From positions 1,736,001 through 1,800,000 of the forward strand of contig OX457072.1 of assembly GCA_949752795.1 (NCBI GenBank): a DNA stretch of 64,000 nucleotides. Reading direction: 5' to 3'. Below the pieces are notes generated by a model. The model had not been told where the DNA came from and did not search any database. It saw only the letters and a program-made list of their open reading frames with translations. Each line of letters begins with the position of its first letter. Position 1 is the first letter of the stretch. Both the position numbers and the translations under genes were made by a program. Shown here in pieces: positions 13,101 to 25,598 of this stretch. The stretch comes from Hyperoodon ampullatus. Lineage: Eukaryota; Chordata; Mammalia; Artiodactyla; Ziphiidae.

Positions 13101-13710
13101 GTTATATTGTATCTGTTTCGATTTAATGATTATTGAAACAATGTAATTTAATTCATAATTCTGTTCTTAATGAGATAAATTGTAATGTTCCATACTGAAG
13201 GTGTTTCCAACTGACATGTATTTTTTAAATAATGTTACTTGAAAATAACAAGCAATTATGTCTAAATTGGAGAAAATGAGATGGCCTTGGATATTCCTTA
13301 AGTTGACAGTAGTTTTAATAAAGTGGTAATGGGTGGGTACAAGCATGGAAGGTAAGGTGTTCATGTATTAAATAAAATTACACCCACAAATAAACTTACA
13401 AGGCCCATTAAGTTTGCGTTCTAATCTGCTTTTTTGAAAAACTTAACTCCAAATGAATAATCTGGCCTGGTTATAACTTTCCAATGCAGATTGGGCTTAA
13501 ACACATGAATATAGCTTTTTGGTGGAGTCAACGTGATGCATTTAGCCATCGTTAGTCAGAATGAGATTCACTTAATGTACTTTTATACACAGTATTATAA
13601 ACACAAATACGATGTAAGGATTGGTGTCGAACATTTGCTTGAGATAGGTTTCTCTCTTTCTCCCTCTCCCTCCCTCTCTCTCCCCTTTGTGAATTACAAA
13701 TGTTTTTCTT
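10193..13710. other. SNTG1 intron, very AT-rich, no gene
   Basis: No named element is supported, apart from a weak L2-like stretch at about 10500-10870 and a pyrimidine-rich run (CT and CCCT units) at 13643-13686. At 12840-12895 a (TA)-rich stretch is bracketed by two copies of AATTGTGCAAAAA. Confidence 0.55.
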
Positions 13711-13908
13711 GGGACTTCCCTGGCGGTCCAGTGGTTAAGACTTCACCATCTAATGCAGGGGGTGTGGGTTCGATCTCTTGTTGGGGAGCTAAGATCCCCC
13801 ATGCCTCTCGGCCAAAAAACCAGAACATAAAACAGAAGCAATGTTGTAACAAATTCAATAAAGACTTTAAAAATGGTCCACATCAAAAAAGTCTTTAAAA
13901 AAAAAGGT
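13711..13908 (+). mobile_element. CHR-type SINE, short older form
   Basis: The head GGACTTCCCTGGCGGTCCAG and box-B-like GTGTGGGTTCGATC resemble CHR-1-like elements. The body differs from the other ten copies: it lacks the CACAACTACTGAGCC module and has GAACATAAAACAGAAGCAAT instead. TGTTTTTCTTG flanks both ends (13701-13711 and 13909-13919) as a target-site duplication. Confidence 0.88.
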
Positions 13909-13919
13909 GTTTTTCTTGA

Positions 13920-14720
13920 TTTGCAATTAAATTCAAATAAAACTGGCCTATGGACATAAAAATGCATTGTTTCATATAAGCCCCAAGTGTGTATTTCTCA
14001 TCTGTTATTCTTGTATTTCAGCATCTATATTTTACTAGCTTTCCCAAACTATTTATATAAGTAAAATTGTAATTTAATCTGATCTCAGTGTGAACAATCA
14101 TTAATTATTGATTTCGAAGAATCAATAGGCTTACACAAATAATAGGAGAGGTAAATGTCTTTAGAACATAACTTGTACCACACTGATGAACATATAGAGA
14201 CTCTTAAGGTCAAGACATTTCTTGTATTTCTTGCTCTGATTATTAAATCTGTTTGTGTGCCTGAGAGCTCTCTTTTTAATAATATCAATGAAATTAATAT
14301 GCCAAGAATTTAAGTCATAGCTTAATCTTTAATAATTCACTTTTAACTTAATAAAAATGCAGTGATATTTAGCTACAGAATATGACAACTTAACACAATC
14401 TTGCCTACACCTAAAAATGTGTATACAGTTTTATTGCCAAGATAGGGAAGGACATCAGTGTGACACAAGGTAAAGACAAGGTCACCAGGGCAGAAACTCA
14501 ACCCTGCATCCCCCGGGCAGGTCAACAACCGCTCAGCCTGTGTTTTGTTGACATTAGGATGTTGACAACACCAGGTTCTTTATACAGTTATTGCTGAAAT
14601 AAAGTTAGCTGTTGTATAAGGAACTTATCACAGGGGTTGTGACACAGTCTGATATATGTGGACTATTAACCCTGACATTGGGTCAGTCACATGAAAGTAA
14701 CAGTTTTTTGTTCTGCCCAG
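13920..14720. other. SNTG1 intron 5' of the 93-bp exon
   Basis: AT-rich intron without a named repeat. It ends in a polypyrimidine tract TTTTTTGTTCTGCCCAG directly before the next exon. Confidence 0.6.
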
Positions 14721-14813
14721 TGCAAGACATATGCGTGTGTGCTGGAAAGTCACCTGATGGGGCTCACCATCGACTTCAGCATGGGCTTCATCTGCTTTGA
14801 TGCTGCGACCAAG
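14721..14813 (+). CDS. SNTG1: SNTG1 coding exon, start of syntrophin-unique region
   Basis: The exon encodes 31 residues in phase 0, starting CKTYACVLESHLMGLTIDFS and ending ICFDAATK. It has a strong acceptor (T-rich tract, then CCCAG at 14716-14720) and a donor GTACTG at 14814. It joins VERIQ of the previous exon to CKTYACV without a phase break, as in known gamma-syntrophins. The C-terminal syntrophin-unique region works with the second PH domain in binding dystrophin and dystrobrevin in this family. No defect is visible. Confidence 0.92.
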
Positions 14814-15071
14814 GTACTGTGCGTGGTCAGTGCGAGGGTGTGCGGCCCGGGTCCTAATCAAAGACGACTGGAATTGCTTCCAGCTCCTGTCACCACTCTG
14901 ACTGGTTATCAGGTGTTGGATTTAAGGTCCTCGTTTTTATTAATAGGAGATAAATTATGCCTTAATATTTATAGAAAAACAAGAGATTGAATTTTAATAC
15001 AACAAATGTGTTGCCAGAAAACATTATAACTATAAAAAGTGTATATATATGTACTATATATACACATATGT

Positions 15072-15072
15072 C

Positions 15073-15141
<69 letters not shown>
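15072..15141. repeat. (TA)n microsatellite, about 35 units
   Basis: An almost pure alternating TA tract, preceded by a degenerate TATATA/CACATA stretch from 15040. It lies 258 bp downstream of the 93-bp exon donor. Such tracts are length-variable and can extrude cruciforms. Confidence 0.95.
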
Positions 15142-15144
<3 letters not shown>

Positions 15145-16174
15145 TCTTTTACTAAAAGTATGGCCTCATAATGAAGGGAAATTTTCTTCTCTCAAAACAA
15201 TTTTTTTAAAGTGTTCCTTTATTATTTTTCTGTGTCAACATCTCCATTATCAAAATGAGGAAACGTATTTTTTAGTTGTATAGATAATATGTTAGAATTA
15301 TAGGATGGGGGAATTTCAGGGTTTGGAGACCCCAAGCCAGGGTGTGTCACCTTGTTAACACTTGACTGTACTGTCTGATTGGGCACCTTTTCCACAAAGG
15401 ATGTGTCTCTGGGAGTGATATACATCGAATGGTGACAGGCACTTCTCAGCCAGTCATGTCTAAAAAGTCTGAGAGCTCAGTTGACCGCTACCCAGCCTTC
15501 GTCTCCCACTACTGCAGCTCCTGACACAGGGCTCTGGTAGGAAGGCATCCTTCCCCCCGTCCCCCTCCCCCCCAGATGAGGACATCAATTCCTTAGACCC
15601 AGCCCACTTTCTCCTTATCAAAGTATGAGCTAAGAAGTAAACTGATAGATTCCTTCTCACTATTTAAGGAGTAATGGGTAATCCCTTACTGGGAAACTTA
15701 CACTTTACCTAGAAGTTAAGCCATGTACAGGATTTTCAAAATCAAATGCAAATAAAATGAGAGCAATATAACTGTGTGAGAAGGGCAGAGGGCACAGAGG
15801 GCGGGAGGGTGTTGATCCTGGGAAAGCCTGGCGTCTAATGGGCCAGCCCAGCTGGGCCCAGCCAAGTGGGACGTGGGTTGGTGTTCGGAGATCTTATGAT
15901 TTTTCATGACTCTGCAATTGAGATTGTCACCCAAAAGCTCACATTATCTAAGGGTGGCCAATGTTTCTTTATATCTCGACATTGGGAAATTAAGTCCCAC
16001 ACATATGGGTCAGATTTGACGTGCAGTGCATTGCCTTTGTGATGCCAAAGAATACTTTTCTAGTTATGGAATTTCAGGTGCCTGTGGCTCTTTTAATGAG
16101 CCTCACATGAGACTGCCCTAAACCTGTCCTATGACAAAGATGTTCTTTTGAATAAAATACTCATTCAGAGCTTT
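15142..16174. other. SNTG1 intron, no recognised element
   Basis: Single-copy-looking intronic sequence. There is a poly-C run CCCCCCGTCCCCCTCCCCCC-like patch near 15551-15575. No exon signals are supported. Confidence 0.55.
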
Positions 16175-16479
16175 TCTCACTAATGTGTCAAAGTATGATG
16201 CTGAAGTACAAATATAATTCCCATAACTAAAAGTATTGATTTTCTGACATTATATTCCTTTAAACCTGCATATGTGCATTAATTAATTATACCTATTAAT
16301 AGATTTCCAATGTAAACAGATACTAATGTGTCTCACTAATGTGTCAAAGTATGATGCTGCAGTACAAATATAACTCCCATAACTAAAAGTATTGATTTTC
16401 TGACATTATATTCCTTTAAACCTGCATATGTGCATTAATTAATTATACCTATTAATAGATTTCCAATGTAAACAGATAC
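16175..16479. repeat. 156-bp direct tandem duplication
   Basis: 16175-16323 and 16331-16479 align over 149 bases with only two differences (A/C in GCTGMAGTAC and T/C in TATAAYTCCC). The period is 156 bp. The junction carries a repeated ACTAATGTGTC word, suggesting slippage or microhomology. No mobile-element features are present. Confidence 0.97.
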
Positions 16480-16701
16480 CTCACTGGTAACCTTTGTAAA
16501 TAAATATTTACTGAATACTTCCTCTCTATTGAGAGACTTTGGGGGATATATATGTCAGTCTTGGGAACTCAAGACAGGCTTTTCAGAAAATGAGACACCA
16601 AGGATAAGATTACCCAGACAAATACCCATAAGTGAGGAAGGAAGTTGAATTTGAGGTCACTTTTCTTATACTGTGTGTCTCACAGTAGTTCAGTGACTTT
16701 T

Positions 16702-17060
16702 CTAAGTTTCTTGGAAAACCCATTCCAATGGCACGTGCTCTAGCACAGGACCCAGATATTATAAACAGACAACGTATGTCGTGGCCTTCAATGCCCGGGT
16801 GCATTTCTGGCAGCTGGTCACCGCAGTGCGCAGCCTCAGGACGGCCACTCCTCCGGGACGCTTCTTGGTCTGGAACACAAACAAATTTCTGGCAGGCAGG
16901 TGTCACCAGGTAATCGAGATAGGAAATTATTCCATGTTCACTGGGTAAACAGAATTTAGGCTCCACTGGGACCCCCGACATGGGCCCCATCCTCTGCAGC
17001 CCACTCAGGCCCTGGACATACAGGACCCCTCGCACACCTTGGGTGACTCAGACTCTCCTC
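16702..17060. other. GC-rich intronic segment with open frames on both strands, unidentified
   Basis: This GC-rich, CpG-bearing block stands out in an AT-rich intron. On the + strand about 80 codons are open up to a stop near 16947, containing TTYVVAFNARVHFWQLVTAV. On the - strand 141 codons are open over 16610-17035. I recognise neither product. It could be a decayed retrocopy, an old repeat or chance. It does not interrupt the SNTG1 reading frame, since the flanking exons join in phase without it. Confidence 0.3.
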
Positions 17061-18724
17061 TTCAACCGCTTTTTAACCAGAACAGGGTGATTCGACACAG
17101 AAAGACCATGCATCCCAAGGTAATTTGTTATATGTTGCTAATTTAATGAACATAATAGCTTTCAAGTGATGCCTTTTACATGTGAGTCAATTTCTAGAAA
17201 AATAGATTTCTTTGAATTGGGGAGTTTTTTCTTATACTTAGGGGGAAAAGGAAAATGATTGACTCACAGTAATAAAGTTCATAATTAAATTTTAGAAATC
17301 AAATAGTCAAAGTGAAGAATTGGCACTGCCTCAAAAATAAAATGTGCAGGAGCTTATGTGTTAATTTAGCAGTTATTTAATAAACTGCTTAATCTCTGTC
17401 AGTGGAGCAGCCTTCAGACAACCTGGAGGAGAATAAAGCAGTGATGGCTTATTATGTTGTACAGATATATTGACTTAGATGTAGCTATCCCAGTAAACTC
17501 ATTTCCTTTTCTCTCTAGAGCTGTTACTCTTCACTGAGCTGGCAAAGATGTGTGCATATGTTAAAAAGAAATCACTAGAAAAGAGCTGATTTCTATAGAG
17601 AATCGATAATATGAGTTATAAGTGTGGCTGAATTTTATCACGTTGCCAAAAAAAAGCAACAACAATAAACAAAACAAAAACAATACCCTAAGGATCCAAG
17701 AAATTTATACAAGAAAAACCAAATTTTCTTGCCAGTCTTTATTACACAGACAGCATGTAAAGTTTCTCAAAATAAAATTAGTATGTTACAAATAGCACAC
17801 CACATCCAGCAGCATGTGGAAACATGTTAGTACCTCTTTTTCCACATGTATATTGGTTATTCTAAACTTTACATAGATATGATTACAAGAAGTACTCTTG
17901 TAATATAATCAACCCACCAGGTTGATGGGTTTAAGCTATTACAAAATAACACACAAGGTCTGCATTTTAGAAACACTTTTCTTCTGTTTCTTTTTTTTTC
18001 TTTCCTGTTTGAGAGATTCCAAATAAATTGTCAAAGTGAACATCTGTATACCCCTCTGTGAATGTTCCACATATTTGATGAAAATATTTATACATATATA
18101 CATATCATATAGGGATAGTGTACAGTCCATTTGGGGGGAATAAACTTAAATGAAATATGTTTGATCAGGAAGTTTCATACAGTCTTTAGGCCCCTGGCCT
18201 GAGGATGGTAAGTTTCAGTTCTGTTAACTGGAGCTCAGACGTGCACCTGCATCCCTCAGGCTGCGTGTCCTGAACACGTCTCAGCACAGGGTCCGCCCCA
18301 GAGCTGGTTGTCTTCCTGATTCTGACTTCTCTGCGTTCCTCTCTCCGTTATCAGAAGGAATCTGAATTGTGTTCTATACCCGGGCCCCTTCCTCAACAGC
18401 TGCCCTGAGTAAATCTGGAAGGTGCCCCCTAACCTAAGTAGGGCAACCCCTTCTCATCTGGTTGGTGCAGCGTCAGCCAAACCTGCCTTCTCGATGTAAA
18501 TATTTATTGCACACACTCTTTCTATGCATCGCCTATGTGCAGGCATGAGGAACACAGAAAAGGGTACACTCCCTTCTCTCAAGATGTCCACAGTCTAGTG
18601 AAAGAGACACATCTGGAACTGGGGGCTTCCAGGAAGTCTGGGAGAAGCCAAAGCTTATTACAAAGACATAGATACCTGCCCTTCGGTCCCTGTTCCCAGT
18701 CACTGCCAGATGAATGATGCTTCT
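17061..18724. other. SNTG1 intron, no recognised element
   Basis: An A-rich patch near 17645-17690 and a weak GC-richer stretch at 18180-18480. No gene or element can be named. Confidence 0.5.
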
Positions 18725-18995
18725 AAAGCGTAAATCCAGCCATGTCATCAGTCTCCCTTGTTACATTACTTTAGTGGCTTCCTACTGCCTTTATGATGAC
18801 ATCCGTCAACACAGGATAGAAGCCTCTCAGGGTTCTGATCTCTGTCTGGATTTGGCATCATCTCCTGTGTCTCCCAGCTTTTGAGGATCATGACACTTCC
18901 ACAGCTTACATTCACCTTGAGGGCAGATCTGCCTCCAGGAAGCCTTCCCTCACAAACTCAGGGGAGGCCTAGACACCCCCCGGTGCAGCACTGAT
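18725..18995 (+). repeat. L2 LINE 3'-region remnant
   Basis: The diverged L2 wording is visible: TTACATTACTTTAGTGGCTT and CTACTGCCTTTATGATGACA, then CTCCAGGAAGCCTTCCCTCA. It is ancient, and its limits are approximate. Confidence 0.7.
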
Positions 18996-19359
18996 CATCA
19001 CACATTACAGCTGAGACTGGTGGAGATATTGCTCTAATCCAGACTCAAGCACCGTTCAAGGACACAGAATCAATTTAATGACTAGTAAGGTATGTAATGA
19101 TGAATATGATATTGCCAAGGAAATAAGTGAAAGCCATGAGCTTTCATCTAATTCTGGTTTCTTTTCATATTTCTATTTTTCTCCCTTTATTCATCATTAC
19201 CATTCACATTTATAAGCTTTACAAAATTACTGTACAGTTGATGTACTAGTTGTAGTAAAAATGTAATTTATAAAGTTCAAAAACATAATCAGTTAGGATA
19301 CATTTCACATGAATGAAGAACAAATGAGAAGGATAAAGATGTGTAAAGAAAATATTCTT

Positions 19360-19697
19360 TTTTTTTTTTTTTTTATAAATTTATTTATTTATTTATGGCT
19401 GCGTTGGGTCTTCGTCGCTGCGCGCGGGCTTTTTTTCTCTAGTTGGGGCGAGCGGAGGCTACTCTTCGTTGCCGAGCGCGAGCTTCTCATTGCGGTGGCT
19501 TCTCGTTGCAGAGCACGGGCTCTAGGAGTGTGGGCTTCGGTAGTTGTGGCTCTCACAGGCTCTAGAGCGCGCAGGCTCAGTAGTGGCGCAGGGCTTATTT
19601 GCACCGCGGCATGTGGGATCTTCCCGGACCAGGGCTCGAACCCGTGTCCCCTGCATTGGCAGGCGGATTCTTAAGCACTGCGCCACCAGGGAAGCCC
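19360..19697 (-). mobile_element. CHR-type SINE, long form, with target-site duplication
   Basis: Antisense SINE starting with poly-T and (TTTA)n and ending at CCACCAGGGAAGCCC. AAGAAAATATTCTT occurs on both sides (about 19346-19359 and 19698-19711). The GC-rich body still has many CpG dinucleotides, which suggests a comparatively recent insertion. Confidence 0.95.
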
Positions 19698-20404
19698 AAG
19701 AAAATATTCTTAAAGAAAAGGTTTGTCATGGTTTTCTACTAAATATGACTCCTAACCCACCCACAGAAGAAAAGGAAGGAAGGGGACACGCTTACGGGAC
19801 ACTGGCATTCTAACATGTGTTGTTAATTCATTTCAGTGGAGAAAGGAGGGTGGAAGGCAGCAGAGGGGGTGTGTGCCTGGGCTGCTTGCAAAGTCGGAGG
19901 GCGAGGCAAAGCAGAAAGAGGGCTTTGAGGGAAGATTTGATTTTCTGCTTAACCAAGAGAAGACCCATCAAGACACTCTGCAGCAGAAAAAGTAAAAGCA
20001 TGTTTGTGGTTATTGCTGGGCAAAAACATATTAGTTAACTGTCACATACCAGGTGATTGGTGTTACAGGGAGATTAAAAATAGATTCTGCCTCCAAAGCA
20101 ATTTTGTTGTAATTTTTAACGTGTTCTGTGTAATAAGTTGTAATCCATATAGATTGTGCTTTCTGGTGTGTTTGCCCCCTATGTTGCAAAATAGCCTTAG
20201 ATTCCTCAGAAGATAGATGACATAGAGCTTAAATTACCTTCATATGTAGATGTTATTTCATTTTTTTGGAAGAGGAATTTTTCTGTGGGGTGAGAGAAAT
20301 TAGGCTCTGCCCACAGTGAACCGATAAAGAGACAGATAAATGTATTAGAGGTTTTTTGTTTGTTTGTTTGTTTTTATTATTCTACTCTAGAGTTTTTCGT
20401 GTCT

Positions 20405-20746
20405 TATTTTATTTTATTTTATTTTTGGCTGTGTTGGGTCTTCATTGCTGTGCGCGGGCTTTCTCTAGTTGCGGCGAGCGGGGGCTACTCTTCGTTGTGG
20501 TGCGCGAGCTTTTCATTGCAGTGGCTTCTCTTGTTGTGGAGTGTGGGCTCTAGGCACACGGGCTCAGTAGTTGTGGCACGTGGGCTCAGTAGTTGTGGCT
20601 TGCAGGCTCTAGAACGCAGGCTCAGTAGTTGTGGTGCATGGGCTTAGTTGCTCCGCGGCATGTGGGATCTTCCCGGACCAGGGCTCAAACCCATGTCCCC
20701 TGCATTGGCAGGTGGATTCTTAACCACTGCACCACCAGGGAAGCCC
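20405..20746 (-). mobile_element. CHR-type SINE, long form
   Basis: Antisense SINE with a (TTTTA)n tail and repeated GGCTCAGTAGTTGTGG modules, the complement of the CACAACTACTGAGCC unit. It ends in CCACCAGGGAAGCCC. The target-site duplication is not clear (only CTAGAG is shared). Confidence 0.93.
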
Positions 20747-21407
20747 TAGAGATTGTTTTGCCTATTTTTGTTCGGCATGTAAGTTTTTCATCTCATTTGT
20801 GCAGCTTCACTTTCCATTTATAGACATACAATTGATGAATTATATTTTTGAATAGTCTGCATCTAAGGAACACTTGATATCATACAAACACTTGATTCAT
20901 TTGCTAACCTGAGTCCCTCAGTTGCAGCCCGCTCTGCCACCCGTCTCTGGCGGATTACAGCCAGCTCGGAAAGTCTCTGTGGTAAATGTCGAGAATATGG
21001 AGGAAGGGAAAGCTTTTTCTTTTCCCTTCCCACTAAAGTTCTCTAGATCACTGGCATTTCTAAACTTTAAGCCAATTCTAACCATAAATCTTAAACAAAT
21101 GGATAGCTTATGGGACACTTTTTACTTGTAGAGAGAGAGAGTGAAAAAAAGCTTAAAATAGCAACAGCATTGTAAAGAAGAAGAAATGATGACTCAGAAC
21201 AGACTATGCTTGAGAAAATCAGTAAAGTACTTTCCTGAGTTTCGTGTCTTGTACCAAATGGGGTTCTGAGTCTGTCCTCTATTTTAAGGATCTTTTAGGC
21301 TATTTGCAATGCAAGTTCAATTATAATCATGCTCAATCAATGGGTCTTTGATGTTTGGTTAGGCAAATAATTGTAGAAAACCAAAGAAGCAGGTTGGGCT
21401 AAAAGAA

Positions 21408-21600
21408 AAATAGGAACCATGGAGCATGGCCGACTTGGGTTTGATTCCCACTTAATAGTTGTGAAATTCTATGAATGTATGTGATGTTTCCTTAATTGCA
21501 TCCTCTGGAAAATGGCAGTACCCTAGCTATTGCAGGGATTAGTGGGAGGATGTGAAAGGGTCTAGACCAGTGTGACACTCACTGTAAGAAAGATGACATT
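21408..21600 (+). repeat. MIR SINE remnant
   Basis: MIR landmarks appear in order: GACTTGGGTTTGATTCCCAC, then AATTGCATCCTCTGGAAAAT, then GCAGGGATTAGTGGGAGGAT. Divergence is strong. Confidence 0.7.
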
Positions 21601-24479
21601 CCACTGAAGGGCAGCAGTGGACACATGGAACGCTTCACAGGCCCTGAGTGAAGTCCATGTGGCCACCCATAAATGACTCAAGGTCAGGAATGAGGGATGG
21701 ATTCCATACTGTGTGCCTCATGATCTTCACATGAATATTCTGCTTGATAATATTTTAGCATTTCAACTTCAATCATAAGTGGATTAATCACTGTTTGTAA
21801 GCATAGTTTATAAAGATTTCTCACTGGTTTAAGAATGATGACCTTAAATTATAAAACCCAAATGGCATTGAATCCAAAGGTTTTAACATTTATCTGTTTG
21901 CCTGCATTATTTTCTTTTATTTTTTCCAAAATTGTTGCAGCCTGCAGTAATTTAAAGAAAACATATCTATTATGAAGAATAGTTCAGAGGCAAATGATTC
22001 TTTTGCAGAATTTTTTTTGTAGTCTTTAATTGTGAGAGCACTTTGGGTGATAAACTTTTACTGTATATTTTCCTATTACCCACTATGTTTCTTAGCCATC
22101 TTCAGTGACTTTATTACAACTACATTATTGAAAATGCTGGGATTCATTTCATTGTTCTTCACACATACGACATCTTTGCTTGCATATTTTAGTCACTTAA
22201 AATATTTAAAGACATCTTCAAAACGCCAGGTACATTTTAAATTTATCATTTCATATAGTCATTCAAACAGTACGTTGAGTTGAACACTGTTTCTGACTGT
22301 CAAAAATAAACAAAAAAAGTTTTAATAAATACCATTAGTAAGGTATTTTGGCTCCATTATTACTAAAATCCATTAAATATTTTATTTTATCGGGAAAATT
22401 TTTTTATAATTTCTTGAAATCTATTCCATGGGGAAAGCTAGATGAACAAAGTTAAATGAGTTTCTTTTTCTGAAAATATCCTCAGACTTTATTGAGCTAA
22501 TGAACTTCAGCAAATGTATTTGACCAGGAGCTAGCAGAGCAATCACCTATGGAAAGACTTGAGGAAATGAAAATCTGGCCTGTGACCATTTATTCTGAAG
22601 ACTTTGGGTGGAATTCTAGATTTCAAAAATACCCAGAAACGTTTTCATACATTGCTATCAGTTTTTTATTTGTTTGTTTTCTTTTTTTCCCTCCTTTTGG
22701 ACTTGCTCTCCATCAAGTTCAACAAATTAAGATTACCACTGGTTGCAGGAATTTTCCAACCCAAATCCAAGGCCCCTTGGTTAAAGTTATGTAGAGAGGG
22801 CAGAGACCACTGGGCTTGCAAAGTTCAGGAGATATTATGGACTATTTGCTTACATCATGCCCCTTCTACTGTTGGAAATTTCACAGCACTTTATAAGTTC
22901 TCATGTTAGTATATGTTTTCTGGCGTATTCACCCAAATCAATGCAACTACATGTTAGCTGCATACGTTTCTTAATTTAGGAAAATACTGATATTACCGTA
23001 ACACTGTGCTCTACCAACAGTACAAATTCATATTATTGTTGCAATAACAAATAACATATCCAATGCTGAAGTTTTTAACTGAATTTATGATAGCATTCAG
23101 AGTAAGAGATATTTCAATTTTGACATAATGAAATTTCTGAAGTTTTACTTTGATTCCAAAAATTGAATGGAAAAGAAGTTAAAGTTAACTGATTTTCTAA
23201 TTGAAAGATTGATAGACAAATGACATCATTTAATCGTGAAGTTCTTCTGCTAATTGAGACAAATCAATATCAATAGCTTCATTTTGATACATGAACAAGA
23301 AAACTTGAAATCCAAAATTTGATTTAGAAAGGGAGTCATCTGATCTACATAAAAATTTATGCTTAAAGAATATTTTAAATGTACTTATCTAAATATATTA
23401 CAACAACGTTATGGCAACAGAAATAGAATGGTATAAGGACAGTGGTGTCCACTCATCTTTTTCAGCATGGATATTCTTAACATAGTTGCCACAATGTTTA
23501 TCAGAATCTTAAAAACAAAATACAAGCATAAAGACTAGGATTTCCAAAGATTCTTGAATTAAGCTAATTTTTGTACCTGTGTAACTTTTACTGATTATAT
23601 TTTCGGATTCAGATTCCTCCAAATTGGTCTTAATGAATTCATGACATGTTAAGTCACACAGTTTACCTAGAAGGTTCTAAGTCTTACTAGTTTACTGAGT
23701 TACCTCTTAACTGACAAATCTTTCAGCCCATCATTAGATTCATTAACTACTTTATTCATTTTTGGAGTGATCTATTCACAGCCGAGGATCCATGCTCCAT
23801 ATTCCGAGAAGTCTCCAGGCTTCCTTCACGTATCTGCCTCATCCGCATTCTTAATTTTGTTACTCTTTATTTAAAATAATGAGCTTTAACAGCTGTTAAA
23901 GTCTGGCCTTTGGAAAGGTCAGCTAGTTGAAATAGCAAATTCCTGTTTTACTTTTATGACTATATATGAAAATATTATTTCAAGCTATAATTATAATTTG
24001 ATAACTTGCAACCTTTACTTTTACAGTTAAGCCAAGCTAGACATAAAGTTTCTTGTCCAAAACCACGTGGTAGGTTAATGTGAGGACCTGAGCTGCATAT
24101 GATAATGTTTTTGGCAGACGTTCCCCTGCAGCCTTCTACAAGCTCCTTTGTTTTAACAAACTTATCTGCTTTCCTGTTATGTCCCCCTTAAAGTCATATT
24201 ATTGCATTTTCCATGTAAATACATGACTCTTATGAGCATTATTTTAATGCAAATTGTTCAGAATTTTCTTTTTTTATGTTTATTAATAATAAGGTGTTTA
24301 ACACTTTCCTTTATTTTTCATATATTGTATTTCCTTACAGTTAATTTTTTGAAAGGGAATGTCTGGATTACATAACATCCACATTTTTAAGGCTTTAATA
24401 TATATTATAATTATTGCCCTAAAGAATTTCACACAGTTGCCAGGAATTTTATACAAATATTTCAAGGTAAACTTGTTAG
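21601..24479. other. SNTG1 intron, no recognised element
   Basis: AT-rich single-copy-looking DNA. The open frames near 22030-22280 and 22550-22900 lack splice structure and known domains. Confidence 0.5.
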
Positions 24480-24760
24480 CTTTAGTTATTTTAATTTTCA
24501 GTGATCTTTGCTAATTTAACGTTTGGAAAAAGTGAAGTCATTGTAATATTATCACACTCTTCTTTATTTCTAGTGAGATTGAACATGCTCTCATATTTAT
24601 TAGAAATAGTAATGGTTTTTCCATTGTATTCAATGATTTTTCTCTGTAGTATTGTCTTTTTATTTATTAGGTTGTTAGGAGTTTCCTTATACTTTACCAT
24701 ATTTCCTGCTATATTGCCACTGTTTGTTGTTTTTCTTTCACCCTAACCCTAATTGTACAT
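24480..24760 (-). repeat. Possible old LINE-1 fragment, antisense
   Basis: GTGAGATTGAACATGCTCTC and the following T-rich text resemble the complement of an old L1 ORF2 end. It is weak and heavily diverged. A two-unit CCCTAA stretch at 24741-24752 lies at its edge. Confidence 0.35.
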
Positions 24761-25324
24761 AAGAATATATAATTTCTTATTAGTCCTAAATCTAGAACTC
24801 CCTCTTTTCAAAAGTTACTAAATACTCACTTACCTACTACCATGTAGTTCTCCTGGATTGTTTAAATTATTTCACTTTTTAAAACATAAAGGATTTTATT
24901 TAGAGGAAGTTGTGAGATAAAGGATATAACTCTTCTATTTTTCTTCCAGAAAGTTAATTGCCCCAGATAATTTTATTGTTAAAAGATGCTTTATAGTAAT
25001 AGACTTAAGGTAAACATTTAAGAGGATTTGTAATGACTGGATATTGCTTCTGTATAGATTGTGTAGCCTCATAGTAAGAACAAAAGCAAAGACATCTACT
25101 TATACAGAGACTAATATCTTCAGAAAACTGACGGTGTCTTTTTTTATCTTAATATATAATAAAATGCTTAATATATAAGAGCATAAATGTTTGGTGAATA
25201 AATAAATGAAAAATGAGCAGTATTCTGTATAAATTCTTTATACCTTATTATTATATATTACTGAGAATTTCCTCAGCCTTATTTTTAAGGACTTTATGAT
25301 TTTCCTATTTTATTATACTTTTAA

Positions 25325-25598
25325 TTTATTTATTTTTTGCTGTGTTGGGTCTTCGTTTGTGTGCGAGGGCTTTCTCTAGTTGTGGCAAGCGGGGGCCACT
25401 CTTCATCGCAGTGCGTGGGCCTCTCACTATCACGGCCTCTCTTGTTGTGGAGCACAGGCTCCAGATGCACAGGCTCAGTAGTTGTGGCTCATGGGCCCAG
25501 TTACTCCGCGGCATGTGGGATCCTCCCAGACCAGGGCTCGAACCTGCATCCCCTGCATTGGCAGGCAGATTCTCAACCACTGTGCCACCAGGGAAGCC
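25325..25598 (-). mobile_element. CHR-type SINE with target-site duplication
   Basis: Antisense SINE ending with CCACCAGGGAAGCC. TTATTATACTTTTAA lies on both sides (25310-25324 and 25599-25613), a perfect 15-bp duplication. Confidence 0.95.

Noticed and set aside
24741..24752. CCCTAACCCTAA resembles the vertebrate telomere repeat
   Set aside because: Only two units without further degenerate copies; expected by chance in AT-rich DNA.
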